This document shows, piece after piece, positions 1-12,603 of a stretch of 64,000 nucleotides of DNA. The position numbers and the translations under genes were made by a program. Positions within the stretch are counted from its first letter, which is position 1; each line of letters begins with the position of its first letter. The DNA is from Nicotiana tabacum (taxonomy: Eukaryota > Streptophyta > Magnoliopsida > Solanales > Solanaceae), in assembly GCF_000715075.1 (NCBI RefSeq), contig NC_134082.1:194421948-194485947 (forward strand), read 5' to 3'. The notes below the pieces were generated by a model. The model did no database searches and was not told where the DNA came from. It saw nothing but the letters and a program-made list of their open reading frames with translations.

Positions 1-2094
1 AATATTCCCCCCACTACATTATGTCTTGTCCCCAATTATATTAAACAATTATATCAACCTCACCACTACATTATGTCTTGTCCCCCATTATATTAAATAA
101 TTGTATCAAACCCCACCCCATTACATTTTGTCCCCCATGTTTAACATAAAGAATTATTCAAAATGTTCAATTACAAACTACCCCTCCGACTTTATTGCAA
201 TTACCATTTTACCCCTGAACGTACTGCAATTTACCAAACTACCCCATAAGCTATAACCAATTCACCTAATCAAATCCAACCAAAATATAGCAAATATGAC
301 CAGTTTCTAAACAAATTCAAACAACAAATCACATGAACACGATTTCTAAACAAATTCAACAACAAATCATATGAACATAGATGAACATCAAATTAATGTG
401 AATAAATTAACCATATTGGGAACCAATCCTAGTTAACTTAGACCAAAAATGAATGAGCAAGGAAACAACAATATTAACAACACAATACATGATTCAAACT
501 AAATCAACAAATCAAAAACCAAAACAAACTCAAATTAAATTACTGGATGAACTTCAAACAAAGAATAAACATGCATTAAATCCATATTCAATAACAAACA
601 TGATGGATTCAAATGATTTAACCAACATTAACAATTTCTGAAAAAATACATAACACATGAAACAAACTGAAGAAATAATTAATTAAACTTCAATTTGATT
701 CTAACAAACATTAAACTAACAATTTCACATGAACAAACTAAAAAATTAACAAAACAATTAACACGAACAAAACAAAAATCAAACATTTACCGATTTTAGA
801 TTCTAGAATATCAAAACGAAATACGGACAAAAATAAAACTCAAAACCCACTAACCGGATCGAAGCGACGAACAATGACTGACCAACGACGAACTCGTATG
901 GACTGTTTTGACAAACCTCGAACAAAGCGAAGTAGCGACGAGCTACTGTGATGAAGAAATCAACGATGTTCGACGAGATAGGCATGGTTGGACACAGCGG
1001 AAGCAGCAAGAAGCAGAAACAGGAGATTTTCGGCCTTGGGAGCTCAACAGTGGACTGGCTCGTGAAAACGCTATGGAACAGTGGACTGGCTCGTTAGATG
1101 CTATGGAGAAGATGAAGCGGAAGGGTCGTTCATGGCTGGTCGTTCGGATGGACAAGATGAAGCAGAAGGATCGTTCATGGTGGTATGGTGGAGCTCGACA
1201 GAGCAGATACAGATGGCAGTGGAGGGCAGTCCATGGACGAGCCTGAGCTCGCCATGGAGAAGACGAAGACGCAGCAGTGGCAGCGCTAGCCATGGCAGCC
1301 ATGGTCGTTGGTTATTTTGGATGTGAGGTCGTCGATGGGTGATGTGGTTGGTCGACGGAGGGGCTGTGCGTGTGTGCGAAGGTGAGGCAGAGGGGGAAAG
1401 GGTAGCTGCCATGGTTGGGGAGCTCGGGGAGTTGGAGAAGAAGAAAAGAGAAAGAGGGGGGGCGGATCTCTTTAGGGTTTTTTAGGGTTTTTTGTTTTGT
1501 TTTGTTTTTTGAAATGCAAGATAGGGGGGTGTTGGGTATCTTTGGGGTTATGGACCGGGTCGACCCGGTTTGAAATGGATCGGGTCATGGGGAAGGTTGG
1601 GTATCTTTGGGCCTGTGGTTTGAAATTGAAGAAGAGGCCCAATTCCGATTTTCTTTATATTTTTGCTCTCTTTTCTTCTTTTATTTTCTAAAACTAAATT
1701 CTAAAAATCCTTAAATTATTATATAGAACTAAATTAAGTTATAAAAGCGCAAATTAACTCCCAAAAACAATTAACGCACAATTAAGTAATAATTAAGCAT
1801 AAAATTGTACAATTGGACATTAAATGCTAAAAATGCAAAAGATGCCTATTTTTGTAATTTTCAATTTTTGTAAAACAAACTTAATTACTAACAATTGTAG
1901 AATTAAATCCTACATGCAAAATGCGACATATTTTTGTATTTTTTATTAATTTAACAAATAAACATGCACAGACAAATACAAATAATTATCCAAAAATGTC
2001 ACAAAAATTCTCAAAATTGCACACCAAGGAAAATCATTTTATTTTGAATTTTTTCGGAGTAATTCTCATATAGGGCAAAAATCACGTGCTTACA
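1..2094 (-). repeat. 3' LTR of element R (partial)
   Basis: The TG start of the LTR is at 2094-2093 on the minus strand and the sequence runs off the left edge. It matches the outer half of the LTR at 26901-30730 with few differences, including the 16-bp palindrome at 1554-1569 (ACCGGGTCGACCCGGT) and the C-rich leader-like stretch around 1250-1490. Open frames here are Ser/Ala-rich low-complexity reading frames, not genes. Confidence 0.8.
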
Positions 2095-2715
2095 GCTGCC
2101 CCTCTTTGCCCGAAGACACGAAGGGTTTTCCTGCAAAGATAAAGTGAGCGATTTTTGCCCATCCGAGTACTCCGTATGAAGCATTTTTTGAAAAAGATTT
2201 GACCGAACCTTTGGTTCAGAGGTTTCCTACATATCCTGGGCTAAACAAGAATCAGGTCAATGTAGTTCGGGAAGTTTTGGTAGCTGGGACTACCGTGGGA
2301 CTGCAATGTTACTGTTGTTGCATGCTATTACCACTGCTTACCGATCTCTTTGTTACACCGTGCTTAAAAGAAAACAAGAAGCTAGGCTAGACTGCAACTT
2401 GTTCTTGTTGCCTTGCTTTCTTGTCGGCTTGTGTTTCCTCCGGTGCTTTTCTTCCGTGAATTTGGGGATGACACTGGCCCTTTGCTTTTCTGAATACCAG
2501 TTTTCATCATTTTGTTCGGTCCGCTGGGGACATGGCTTTCTTCATTAAGCTTTTCGGCGGTTCCTCTGGGGGTGCGGCCCTCTTTATCAGATTTGTTATG
2601 CTGGGCATGATTTAATGTTCACATGCCACTTCTTTCAAAATGCGTCTTTTTTTCATTTTGACTCATGCGCTTGAATTTGTGCTGGGACCTCTTGTTGCAA
2701 CCTGGTGCTTTCCGG
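2095..2715 (-). repeat. Element R interior, 3' end with polypurine tract
   Basis: On the minus strand this segment ends in a purine-rich tract (GCAAAGAGGGGCAGC, 2109-2095) directly before the LTR, as expected for plus-strand priming. It is homologous to 13915-14335 of element F, including one copy of the conserved GAACTACA...TGATTC...GTAGGAAACC block (about 2207-2272). It stops abruptly at 2715, where element F's LTR begins. Confidence 0.7.
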
Positions 2716-5700
2716 TGTAAGCATGTGATTTTTGCCCTATATGAGAATTACTCCCAAAAAAATTCAAAAATAAAATGATTTTTCTTTGGTGTGCAATTTT
2801 GTGATATTTTGTGATATTTTGAATAATTATTTGTATTTGTTTGTGCGTGTTTATTTGTTAAATTAATAAAAATACAAAAATATATCGCATTTTGCATGTA
2901 GGATTTAATTCTACAATTGTTAGTAATTAAATTTGTTTTACAAAAATTAAAAATTACAAAAATAGGCATCGTTTGCATTTTTAGCATTTAATGTCCAAAT
3001 ATACAATTTTATGCTTAATTAATACTTAATTGTGCGTTAATTGTTATTGGGAGTTAATTTGCGCTTTTATAACTTAATTTAGTTCTTAATAATAGTTTAA
3101 GTATTTTTATAATTTAGTTTTAGAAAAATAAAAGAAGAAAAGAGAGCGAAAATATAAAGAAAGTCGGAATTGGGCCTCTTCTTCAATTTCAAGCCACAGG
3201 CCCAAAAAATGGCCCAATCTTCCCTACGACCCAGTCCATTTCGAACTGGGTCGACCCAGTCCATAACCCAAAAGACCCAAACCCCTTTGTCTTACATTTT
3301 ACAAAAACAAAACAAAAATTAAAAGAAGAAAACCCTAAAAACACTAAACCAATCCGCCACCCCTCCTATCTTCTTCTTCTTCCTCAAGATAACCATGGCT
3401 GCCTCCCATGGCGTCGTCCAGTCCTTCAACCACCAGCTCCCCCCCTGCGCTGTCACTATCCCGTCGCCACCAGCTTCACCACCGAACAGATCCCTCCGCC
3501 TCTAGCACCACCCGTCCAGCATCGTCAAGCAGCAGCTATTGCTGCTGCATCATCCAAAACCACCACAACCCTTCCACCTCCAGCTGCCTCCCCATCATCG
3601 TCACGGCCCAAGCAGTCCAGCAAACACCACCTCCATCGTCACCTTCTCCTTCGTCCAAAACCAGTAACGCCCAAACACCACAGTTCCGACAACCACCCAA
3701 CCCAGCTCCTTCCGTCGCGTCATCACTGTCCATCGCCTTCTGTCGCGTCTCCGCTGCTTCCATGGCCAAGTTCATCGTCCAGTTCGAAGCCCCCCCAGCT
3801 GCCACATCTTTGCTGTTCGTCGACCTCCCATATGGGTCTATTTTGAAACCTCGTTGTTGTTGTTGCTTCAGTTGCTTCGTAGGTTCATGTTCATCGTCGT
3901 CTGCTCGTGTTAGTCATCGTTGGTTGGAGCTTTGGTCGAGGCTCGTCAAGTTCGTTGTTTGTTTGGTCGTTGTTCGTCGTTTCAATCCGGTTAGTAGTTT
4001 TTGAATTTTATTTCGTCCGTTATTTTTTTTTTGATATTTTTCGAATCTAAAATCGGCGAATGTTTGCTTTGTTCATGTCTATGGTTAGATATTTGATTTT
4101 TTGGTTTTGTTCATGTTCATGTTGTTTGTTAAATTAATTTTCAGATTTCAAAATAGAAGTTTAATTAGTTGTTTTCATATTCATTTCATGTTTGTATTAT
4201 TGTTTAAGTGAATATTTGTTAGTATGATGTTTGTTAGATTCAAATTAAAATTTAATTAACTATTTCTTCAATTTGTTTCATGAGTTTATGTATTGTTAGA
4301 AATTGTTAATATTGTTAAGTTCAAGCTTAAGTTCATAATTGTTTATTCGTTGATCTTTTTATTTGTCTAAAAAGAATTTAGTTGTGTTAAAGGAAATAGA
4401 TTGATTTAATCGTTTTAATCCGTCATGTTTGTTGTGTTAAAATAGATTCATTCATGTTCATACTTTGTTTGGATGATCTTGAATCCGAAATTTGTATAGT
4501 TTGATTTCTTGTTTATCGTTTATGATTATTTCTTGAATTTGTCTCATAATCTTGTTGTTTAAAGTTTAATATAGGAATTGTTGGTTGTAATGTTGTTAGA
4601 GTTGATTTTAAGTTCAATATGATTTAATTTAGAAATCTTCATACTTTGTTTGTTGTTGTTGTTGAATCCGAAAATAGATTGTTTGTTGCTAAAATATTGT
4701 TCAATCAAATTTTAGTTGTTCTTTGTTGTTCAATTTGTGTTCATGTGATTTGTTGTTGAAATGTTGTTGAAATCATGTTCATGTGCTTTGTTGTTGAGAT
4801 GTTGAAGAAATCATGTTCATGAAATTTGTTGTTTGAACATTGTTAGAAATTAATCATATTGTCTATATTTTGGTTAAGTTTGATTAATTGATGTGTTATA
4901 GCTGATGGGTAGTTTGGTAATTTATAGTATTTTCGGGGGTAAAATAGTAATTTGCAATAGGGTCGGAGGGGTAGTTTAGGAATTGTACATTTTGTAATTG
5001 TTTATATGAAGCATGGGGGACAAAATAAAATGGGGTGGGTTGTGATATGGTTATTTAATATAAAGGGGGGACAAGACAAAATTTAAAGGGGGAATCTTGC
5101 ATTATTTTATGTTAGGCATGGGGGACAAAATGAAATGGGGTGGTGTGATATGTTTATTTAATGTAATGGGGATGAGTGGGAAGATAATGGGTTGGGTAGA
5201 GAAAAAGTATTGATTTAATTGATTAAAAGATTTATAGGATGGGATTATATATATGAAGTCTTGAACACAAGACAGGGGACAGATAGAGAGATACGAGAGA
5301 TAGAGAAAAAACACAGATAAGAGAAACGAATCTGGGAAGAAAAATAAGAGAGAGAGAAAAAGGGCTGAACATTTAAGAGAAAGAAAAAATCCGAAAATAT
5401 TTAAGCTTTCAAAATAATAAAAACTAAAAAATTCTTCTGCTTTCTTTCTTTGTTTGAAATTAGTATTAATGGTTGTTGTTTCATTCAAAGCTTGAAGCTT
5501 TTGTTTTGGGATTACTGTTCTACTGGTTTGCAAACTCTGTTCCTGGGTTGTTACTGTTGCTGGACTGTTGTTGCTGTATTGTTATTACTGTCGCTGATTC
5601 TTATCATCATTTTCTTTTGCTTCCAATATCAGGTACATATCTGTAAACTCATATTGCGAAAGGCTTCAACGTTGCTAAATAAATGAAGTTTGGAGTTGTA

Positions 5701-7270
5701 TTCACTTAAGTCTATTAGTTTAAATTTCAGTTTATTTCAGTTGGTTAACAAAGTAGTATGCTTGACATGAAGACTATTATCTAATCGTTTTCTTTTAAAA
5801 GTTTGCATAAGTTTTGTAATAATATTGTCCATTTCGAAATCTCATTAGTATAGTTATATTTGAATTGTCAAAATAGGGAATATGACATAAAAATGGGCCA
5901 TTGATTACATCCCGTAACATTGTTAGCTAAATGTAAAGTAGAATAGAAATATCAAGAAAACTACATTCTAACCTCTGTTATTGAATAAGGTTAAAATGAT
6001 GTTGATTGTATTTTTTCATATATGGTAAGATAACGGGTATATGTATAACCATAAGAAAGGTGAATTGATTAGCTTGTTACGACGTTAAAATATTATGAAT
6101 GGTTCCGACGAACAACTACGTTGTATATAAAGCAATTTTATTGAATCAGTTTGTAATATTTCTTTTTTCTTATCAACTTGACTCTTATCTTCCATTGCAA
6201 ACATTAACCAAACCATTGTAACTTTGGACTAAAACAAATACATGAGAAGGACATGGGATTTATAAACGAATCGTGGCATTTTATGTAAAAGATATATAGA
6301 AGAAGAGTTCGCCTTAAATGAAACAATGAAGATTCTGCGGAAACTATTAATTTGTTTATCATTTTAAGTTCTTTCCCAATTTTATACACGATTCGATTTA
6401 TGGACATCCAAATGTTGTATCCACAAAAAATGTTAGTTTTAGATACATATTGTCTGTTTTCTTCTTCACGCCATTAATTCTTTAAAATTTGAGGTATATG
6501 ATTCATATGTGTAAAACAAGGCTCGCGGTCAACACGTAATAACAATTTCTAGAGAACCTCATCAAGAATATTTTTGTGATTAGGGATACGTTCGCGTAAC
6601 CTGATTATATTTCTAAAAGCAATTCAGATTATGCGTTCGCGCAACTTCGATCGAATATTTAATAAAAGGGATTCCTCGGAGAATATCATTATTAATTTCA
6701 TAAAAACCCGAGATGTGAGGTTCACTACTTAATTATACAAAAAGGGCGAATGTTCTTATTTTTTATTTAAGCACAATTTCGAAAATAATTGTTTTAATAA
6801 ATATATTATCTATATTATCGTGTACACGTGCGCGTGACACAATTCCGCATGTTTTAAAAATATAATCTATAACACGAATATACGTACGCGTGATTCGATT
6901 CAAAGAAGGGCCCTTAATTACAAGCAGTCTAAAAAGAAGCGGTAATAATAAAATTGGGCAATAAATATGCATTTAATAAATTAAGCCAAGAATAAAAACA
7001 GTTAAGCGACCGTGCTAGAACCACGGAATTCGGAAATGCCTAACACCTTCTTCCGGATTAACAGAATTTCTTACTCAGGATTTCTGGTTTGCAGAATAAT
7101 AAACAGAGTCATATTCTCCTCGATTCAGGGATTAAAATTGGTGACTTGGGACGCCTTAAAATTCCCAGGTGGCGACTCTGAAACAAACAAACAAATCTCG
7201 TTTCGACTGTCCTTTAATTGGAGAAAACTCCCTACGCACCCCCGCGGGGGCGGAAAAAGGAGGTGCGACA
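2716..7270 (+). repeat. 5' LTR of element F
   Basis: Runs from TGTAAGCATG to GTGCGACA. It includes a 16-bp palindrome (3245-3260, ACTGGGTCGACCCAGT), a leader-like stretch with AAACCCTAAA and CT-rich sequence before a 198-codon Ser/Pro-rich open frame (3408-4004), a long AT-rich middle, and a TATA-like site near 5245. The 3' portion ends in a GC-rich hairpin-like run (CCCCCGCGGGGGCGG, 7239-7253). Confidence 0.85.
5245..5255 (+). promoter_or_regulatory. Candidate LTR promoter TATA box (element F 5' LTR)
   Basis: TTATATATATG followed about 25-30 nt later by ACAAGACAGG. The same site is at 16857-16867 in the 3' LTR. The other LTR families have TATA-like sites at the equivalent place (39511-39518 plus strand; 28548-28557 minus strand), each shortly before a GACAC or ACAAGAC stretch, which supports a conserved transcription start region. 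Confidence 0.45.
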
Positions 7271-7274
7271 GCTC

Positions 7275-7292
7275 TGGCGACTCTGCTGGGGA
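7275..7292 (+). other. Primer-binding site of element F
   Basis: TGGCGACTCTGCTGGGGA lies 4 nt after the LTR end. It starts with TGG, the complement of a tRNA CCA end, and is the usual position for minus-strand priming. From memory, Ogre/Tat elements use a tRNA-Arg-type primer with a site of this form; the tRNA was not checked. Confidence 0.7.
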
Positions 7293-10200
7293 CTTGGACC
7301 CAGAATCTTTGATTCAGGGTTCAAGAATTCGAGCTTAAAATAACTGTTATAGTTGGCTTTATTTATTATCTGATTTTTACATGATATATGCTTAATGTGC
7401 TAAATGATGTTTTTACCGCTTTAATATTATCTGAATTGTGTATATAAAACTGCTACGAAACCCTTCTTCTTTCTGAGTCTTCTAAATTTATGGTGTACAT
7501 GTGCGTGTGGCCCACCTTTCTGTTAGAAGTCATACCAAATAAGACGAAGTCGGGACAAGTAACTAGGCCGGGCAGACTTTCGTGCTCCCGGTACGTTGCC
7601 CCCATTTCGGCTCAAGTTGTCCACTTGGATAAGCCAGGGCTAGAACAATATGCCTCAGGTTTTTCACTTAGAATAACTCAGCTACATGCCGGATCCCTAG
7701 TAGGAACGTTTGTTTGCATCACGTGCATTTGACTTTGGAGGCTCAACACAGGGGTTGGGTCTGTCTAAGACAGGTGTACCAAAAAATGAAAATGACCATC
7801 CTGATGCATCTTACTTGCTACTATTTGCGCAATTATTTGATTCGCACTTGTGTGTTGACTAACTTTTGAATATCAGGAATGATATTTTAAATTAAAAAAA
7901 AAATAGCGGTTAGGGAATTGATTGTTTATTTTTGAAAAAAAAAACTCAATGCCTAAATATTGTCAAAACTCTACCGAAATTTCGAGAAAATGAAAAAAAA
8001 ATGTTTTATTAGTTTGTTTTACTAAAAAAGCAAAGAAAAAAAAGTCGTTGTTCTGTCTTATTTTTAAAATAGAAAGAAAAAAAATCGTTGTTCTGTCTTA
8101 TTTTTCAAAATAAAAATAAAAATAATATATAAAAAGGAAAATAGTTTGTCTTCCCCTGAAAATGACAATGAAAAAGAGTCTTACTTTTAAAATAGTTTTA
8201 TTTATTTGTTTCTGAAAAATTCAAAATGAAAATGAAAAGAGTCGTGCTTTGAAAGTGGTTTTGTTATTTGTTGCTGAAAAAGAAAAAAAAATCATGTTTT
8301 AAAATAGTTCGGTTAATTGGCCCGAACTACGCGGGTTTGATTCTCACCGGATGTGAGATACGTAGGCAACCCTCATCGGGTCCAACCCCCATTTTTGCTA
8401 AAATAGCCAAAAACCAATAAATAAATAAAAAACATGTCAAAATTTTAATTTTTTTTCATAAATAAGTCGGGCAGTGTCCAGCCTCCACTTTTTGCTAAAA
8501 CAAAATAGCCAAAAAAAAATATGTCAAATTTTAGTTTTGTCATAAAGAAGTCGGGTGACGCTGTTTTATCAAGACATAGCCGAATGTTCCCGAAAGGGAC
8601 GCCGGAAGGCTGACTTTGCATAAACAGCCACCTTTGGGTCATTTTTTAAAAATTTGGTTCAGTTGACCCACACAGCCTTAAAAAATCTTCGTCCCCGAGG
8701 CGCTAAAGGGCCGTGTTGCAACACCCGGTTTTTATTGTAATATGAAAAAAAAAACAAAAAAAAAACAAAGAGTCAACGGTGAGGTGAATACCGTTTTAGT
8801 CAAAATAAGTCGAGCCAGCTTCGGCCGCGTCTTAAACCGTTCTTGCCTAAATAGCCTTAGAGTATCTTTCAGTTGTCGAAAGGCTATTTTCGTAAAAGAA
8901 CGGACAAGTGTGTAAAGTGTCATAAAATAATCCTCTCCGACCTCAAAATTTGGAAGGGGCCACGTTTGCAAAAATAATCGTTTGGTTGCATTTGTCAAAA
9001 CGGGGAAAGGAAGCTGACCTTTTTGTTTTGAGGTTATAAATCTTTTGATTAGAATATGTGGGTCATTTGATTTCCAAGTTTGTAGGTCATCCTTAAACCT
9101 TTGAAATCCAGTTGTTTTATTATGAAAATTGATAATTCCAAAGAAAAAATGTTTCATTGTTCTTACCCAGTCTATTGTCCGAACTACGCAAGGTCTGATT
9201 CATGCGGGGTCATGATACGTAGGCAATCTCCATAAGATTCGACCACAACAAAAAAATGAAAAAAAAATGAAAAAGAAAAAATGAAAAAAAAAATGAAAAA
9301 AATCGAAAAAAAAAGAAAAGAAAAAAATGAATGAAAAAAAAATCGAAAAAGAAGAAAAATGAAAAAAAAATGTTGTTAATAATGAGGACCGACTGAGTCC
9401 ATTCTAACCTGTTTTGAATCGCAAAGAAAGAAGGTGGTTTGTTTGTGATAAGCCGAAACTACAAGACCCAGAAGCACACTTTGCGGGGATCAGGCTTGAT
9501 AACAGAAACACTCGAATCCTATTGGGACTTGTTGACTAAGGTTGATGATATTGAAGTTGGCAATGGTCTCGACAATATTAATGCAAAGCTCAGTGGCTAA
9601 GATGCCAATTTTGATAAAGTGGGAGGACGCTCCGTTCCTTGGTTAGCAAGAGAGAAGCTTTTGGTGGCTTATTTTGTTGTCATTTCTGTTGTCCGGATTA
9701 TCCTTAGGGTTGTAGTCCGAATATTGTCTTGTGTCAAACCTTCTTATCTTTCCAGTTTGTCATATCAGTTTGTTTAAGTTTTGTTAAGGCTGTGTTAGGA
9801 TTTTATTCTGGTTGTTTTGTTTGTTTTATTATTCAAACCATTTCGCCGGTAGTCTAATACAAAAGCCGGTCTTTTATTGTTTCCAGTCATCTTTTGTTTA
9901 GTCCTTTTATCATTTTTTGTTCAGCGCCGATTCTCGTGACATGACATGCGCACATATTGGGCCTAATCTTAAAAGTTAATCATAAAACCCTCGGAAGGTG
10001 CTCAAAGCATTTAAAGGAAATTAGAACGGTTTGAGATTATTTGAAGCCCGAGTCATGTGGAACTGGGGCAAGTTAAACATAAAGAAAACCGTTAAATGCA
10101 GGGTTCGCCAAATTGGCACGAGGGTCGTTCATGAGAATGAGAGTGAGAGTGTCGCCCAGCAGTGCTTTAGAAATGACAAATGAAAAAGCAAGTGTTTAAC

Positions 10201-12224
10201 ATAATTGTCAAGTTCAGCATCATCGGAAGAAACTATAAATCTATGTTCAATCGTGTTGTTTACACTTGGCATGTTTTGAAGACTGGAATGACGAAGGCAT
10301 TTTGTTCTGCTACCAAAACACTTTATCCTTCGTTACCCCTTTTTGAGCCTTATTTATTTTCTTTCATACCCCTCGTTCGGAATCAATAGAAACGACTAGG
10401 AAATACGAGCCTGGAAGGTAAAGAAAAAAAAAGAAAAAAAAAAGAAAAAAAGAAGAGAAAATGATAACAAAAAAAACAAAAGAAAGTCAAATGAAAAAAA
10501 AGAGGAATTGGGAACTACGTTTGACCTGATTCATCAAAGAGGATACGTAGGCGCTTCACGGCTCGGTCATAGGGTGCACAGTGTGCATAATGTGCATGGT
10601 GTAAAAGAAATTAAAAAATAATAAATAAATAATCTCCAAGTAAGAAACTGGGGCAAGAGTTGTGCTCGTTGTAAGCAAAATTGGTTCCGAAGGTTGTAAT
10701 GTTGAACCCCAAATTTATTTTGTTTTTGAGCCTTTAATACCCTTTCTTTCTAACATATCCAAAACCCACATTACGGTCCAAAGAAAGACCTTCTGACCGG
10801 TCTGCAAAAGATGCCAAGTCAGACAAATGAGAGTCTCACCGGCGAACATAACACTCTGTTCCATAATAAAAAGGACTCTAATCTCCAGCAGAGAGAGTCA
10901 TACCAGCAACACTCCAAATCCCCAGCTGGAAAGTGATACAAATGAGAGAGTCTTATTGGTGAAAATCTTTACGGACACCATAAGGCGATGAAAGCTGAGA
11001 GAAAAACCCAAAATGAGAGAGGCTTGATAGTGAAAACCCTTCGGGCACTACAAGTCGAATAATATTGGGAATGAGATGGGGGATAGTCAAGGGAAAATCT
11101 TGAAAAATGATTGTCGACGGAGGATAGGCCACATATGCATGTCATGACCATTAGAGTCGGTATTTGCGTTTGATAGGTTTTTTATAGTTTCGTTTGTTAA
11201 AGAGTCATCTTTTTCCGTTGTCTTTTATTCTGTTTCCTTTTATATTTTCCTTTCATAGAAATTTCCCCAGTAGAGTCTGTTTGGTCAGAACCAGTGGGAA
11301 ATGACTTCAAAAATAGGCCATCAGCTTTCCAAGATAAGATCTGGCTAGTACATACAAATGGTATAGTCAGCAAGGAACAAGCGCGAGGCCAGTGTCAAAA
11401 AAGATACCCCCAGCAAAAGGGAATTGACAAAAAGATGAACGAGTGTAAGAGGGATATCCTTGCCAAAATCAGAGGTTATTAAAACCTCAAGACCAAGGCC
11501 CGTGGACAAACAAGGAGAGCAATAAGCATGATTTGGAAAATTCATGCGAGACTAAAGGTCGGGAAAATGCAAGTCTCCGAGCCATGCCACGAAAGAAGAG
11601 GGATATCCCCAGCAGAAATAGATTATCCCCAGCAAATAATATCATCCCCAACAAGTTTTGGAACGCAGAGCAGGGAAGGAGAAAGGGAAAAGCCATCCCA
11701 GTAGGAGTATCACAACCAACCACCGCGTTTTAAACTAACAAATTTTGTTTAATTTGAAACAGGTAAAGGAAATGGCATTGATGACAGAAATGCATGCCAT
11801 AAGGGAAAATGCAAACTGGGGCAGAAAATTTTCTTTTCAGTTAGAAAATTTTCTGGAAATCAGGTACCCATTTGGGGAAGAATAAAGATAGCACCAAGGA
11901 AGTGGTCTTTGAACCAGGGTTGCCCCCAACATAATAAGCTTCCAATGGAGGAAGTTGATCCCCAGCAGACAGAACAAAGGGATGACATTTGTGCTCAGAA
12001 AAGCAAAGAGTCATTATCCTCCCCAGCAGCTTCCAGAAGAATGAAACATCGATTTGAAGGGATAAAATTCCCCAACAGCGTTATCCTCAACAACGTTATC
12101 CCAAGAAGATAACATTTTTATCCCCAGCAGTGTTAAGAAAAAAAACAACAAAAAAAAAGAAAAAAGAAAAAAAATTGAATTTGAAGGAGGGAAAGAAAGG
12201 AGACTCCCCCAGTGGTATTATCCC
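7293..12224 (+). repeat. Element F interior, non-coding part
   Basis: No long sense reading frame occurs. The region alternates A/G-rich low-complexity tracts (7890-8320, 9240-9370, 10420-10500) with conserved blocks starting GAACTACG at about 8322, 9179 and 10509. From about 10860 to 12220 short motifs of the form TCCCCAGCAG and GAGAGTCTTAT recur at irregular spacing. The same series, in the same order, is present inverted in element R (26900 to about 21500) and in part in element T (33900-35780), so it is a family feature. Antisense open frames such as 8732-9157 show no recognised domain. Confidence 0.6.
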
Positions 12225-12465
12225 CAGCAGTCAGGCGTCCACCTGGAGAACAAGGATGAGTAATGGAAGTATTAGCAATCAGGCGTCCACCTGGAGAACA
12301 AGGAAGAGCAATGAAAGAAAAAGCAATCAGGCATCCACCTGGAGAACAAGGAAGAGAAATGGAAGTATTAGTAATCAGGCATCCACCAGGAGAACAAGGA
12401 AGAACAGTTGAAATATCAGAAGTCAGGCGTCCACCTGGAGAACAAGGAAAAGCACCAAAACTGGG
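12225..12465 (+). repeat. 48-bp tandem array, 5 units (element F)
   Basis: Five units with the core TCAGGCGTCCACCTGGAGAA, spaced 48 bp apart for most copies. Because 48 is a multiple of 3, open frames run through on both strands; these are not genes. The core resembles those of the arrays at 13565, 19735 and 35785. Confidence 0.85.
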
Positions 12466-12603
12466 GCAGAAGATTTTCTGCCATTGTCGAAAATTTTCTC
12501 GGAGGAACGAGGAAATCAATTCAAGTTTTAAGAGATAGCAAGACAACACGATTCGAAGAAAAACAGTCGGAGGTAAGACAATTCCAAGATTTTGAAAATG
12601 GGA

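Noticed and set aside
3408..4004. 198-codon Ser/Pro-rich open frame in the LTR, repeated at 15022-15618
   Set aside because: Low complexity, inside an LTR, with several amino-acid changes between two otherwise nearly identical copies, and no homologous frame in the other LTR families.
8732..9157. 141-codon antisense open frame in element F
   Set aside because: It is antisense to the element, has no recognised domain, and is crossed by repeat-like sequence also seen inverted at 25000-25300.
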